Source: Agromyces rhizosphaerae
GTDB taxonomy: Bacteria > Actinomycetota > Actinomycetes > Actinomycetales > Microbacteriaceae
Reading direction: 5' to 3'
DNA: 64,000 bases
Assembly (NCBI RefSeq): GCF_027925245.1
Contig: NZ_BSDP01000001.1
Location: 2,418,001 to 2,482,000, forward strand
Positions 63,743-64,000 of the stretch are shown here, piece by piece. Numbering within the stretch: the first letter of the stretch is position 1; every line of letters starts with the position of its first letter. A model generated the notes under the pieces. The model was not told the DNA's origin and made no database searches. It saw only the letters and a list, made by a program, of their open reading frames with translations. A program made the translations under genes and the position numbers.

Positions 63743-64000
63743 CCGTCGCCCGCGCGGTGCACCTCGACGTGCCGCAGGTACGCCTCGCCGTTGCGGCGGA
63801 TCCCCGCGCGCTCCTCGTCGCTCAGCTCGCGCCGCACCTTCGCCGGAACCCCGGCCACGAGCGACCCCGGCGGCACGACGGTGCCCTCGAGCACCACGGC
63901 CCCCGCGGCGACGAGCGACCCCGCGCCGATGACCGCGCCGTTCAGCACGGTCGCCGACATGCCGACCAGGCAGTCGTCCTCGATCGTGCAGCCGTGCAGC
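63739..64000 (-). CDS. Gamma-carbonic-anhydrase-like hexapeptide protein, C-terminal part (5' end outside window)
   Basis: The frame is open to the right edge, so only about 87 C-terminal residues are seen. They begin LHGCTIEDDCLVGM and continue through left-handed beta-helix hexapeptides (TVLNGAVIGAGSLVAAGAVV, GTVVPPGSLVAGVPAKVRREL), then a C-terminal helix. The HGC(T)I segment carries a zinc-ligand His in gamma carbonic anhydrases. Such proteins are also often generic acyltransferase-like. It is not clearly part of the nonulosonate cluster. Confidence 0.85.
   Translation of the reverse strand, partial: LHGCTIEDDCLVGMSATVLNGAVIGAGSLVAAGAVVLEGTVVPPGSLVAGVPAKVRRELSDEERAGIRRNGEAYLRHVEVHRAGDG

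Noticed and set aside
1..64000. Search for tRNA, rRNA, CRISPR arrays, insertion sequences and att sites
   Set aside because: No cloverleaf-like sequence, spaced repeats, transposase motifs or direct-repeat boundaries were found by reading. A short tRNA could still be missed without a scan.

Overview
The window is about 73% G+C. Coding strands favour G/C-ending codons, genes are tightly packed with frequent ATGA/GTGA overlaps, and several start codons sit 6-9 nt behind a TANNNT box with no Shine-Dalgarno. Gene content (perM-purN-purH order, DUF7882 and DUF6716 proteins, a DUF222/HNH protein, eukaryotic-type NADP-dependent isocitrate dehydrogenase) points to an actinobacterium of the family Microbacteriaceae, perhaps near Agromyces. 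This is inference from reading; no database search was run. I see no tRNA, rRNA, CRISPR array, insertion sequence or prophage. The window reads as ordinary chromosome, with a gene cut at each end.

Layout. 1-1.8 kb: end of a flavin reductase, a secreted FMN-carrier protein and ApbE, which together form an extracytoplasmic flavin electron-transfer set. 1.7-3.5 kb: VIT/CCC1-type transporter and three small proteins. 3.7-13.3 kb: sucCD, a secreted prealbumin-fold repeat protein, two membrane proteins (the second PerM-like), purN and purH. 13.4-15.8 kb: a Glu/Leu/Phe/Val-type dehydrogenase and an unusual membrane-fused dimethylargininase. 15.8-19.9 kb: a heterodimeric ABC exporter behind a candidate leader peptide and attenuator. 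20-26.4 kb: a giant membrane patatin and a two-component system. 26.4-34 kb: alkyltransferase-like protein, GNAT, icd, a P1B-type ATPase and a secreted subtilase.

34-41.9 kb is one amino-sugar locus: ROK regulator with its own palindromic operator, sugar ABC importer, GH3 hexosaminidase, ROK kinase and NagB. NagA and a GH20 hexosaminidase lie 11 kb away (52.6-55.3 kb). Together they would import GlcNAc oligosaccharides, cleave them, phosphorylate GlcNAc, deacetylate it and deaminate it to fructose-6-phosphate. 41.9-47 kb holds two TetR-controlled export loci. 47-52.4 kb holds a 2OG oxygenase, purU, an MFS transporter and a sigma factor fused to its own zinc-finger/membrane region. 55.3-57.7 kb: a ZTP (pfl) riboswitch before glyA-folD; with purN, purH and purU this gives a strong one-carbon/purine theme. 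58.6-62.1 kb: a nonulosonic (sialic-acid-like) module, made of a CMP-sugar synthetase fused to a HAD phosphatase, a NeuB-type synthase and a putative DUF6716 glycosyltransferase. The window ends with a DUF222-HNH protein and a truncated gamma-carbonic-anhydrase-like gene.

The best candidates for new biology are the leader-peptide-controlled ABC exporter, the one-polypeptide sigma/anti-sigma/membrane protein, the membrane-tethered dimethylargininase, and an overused CGGATGC/GCATCCG word across the window.
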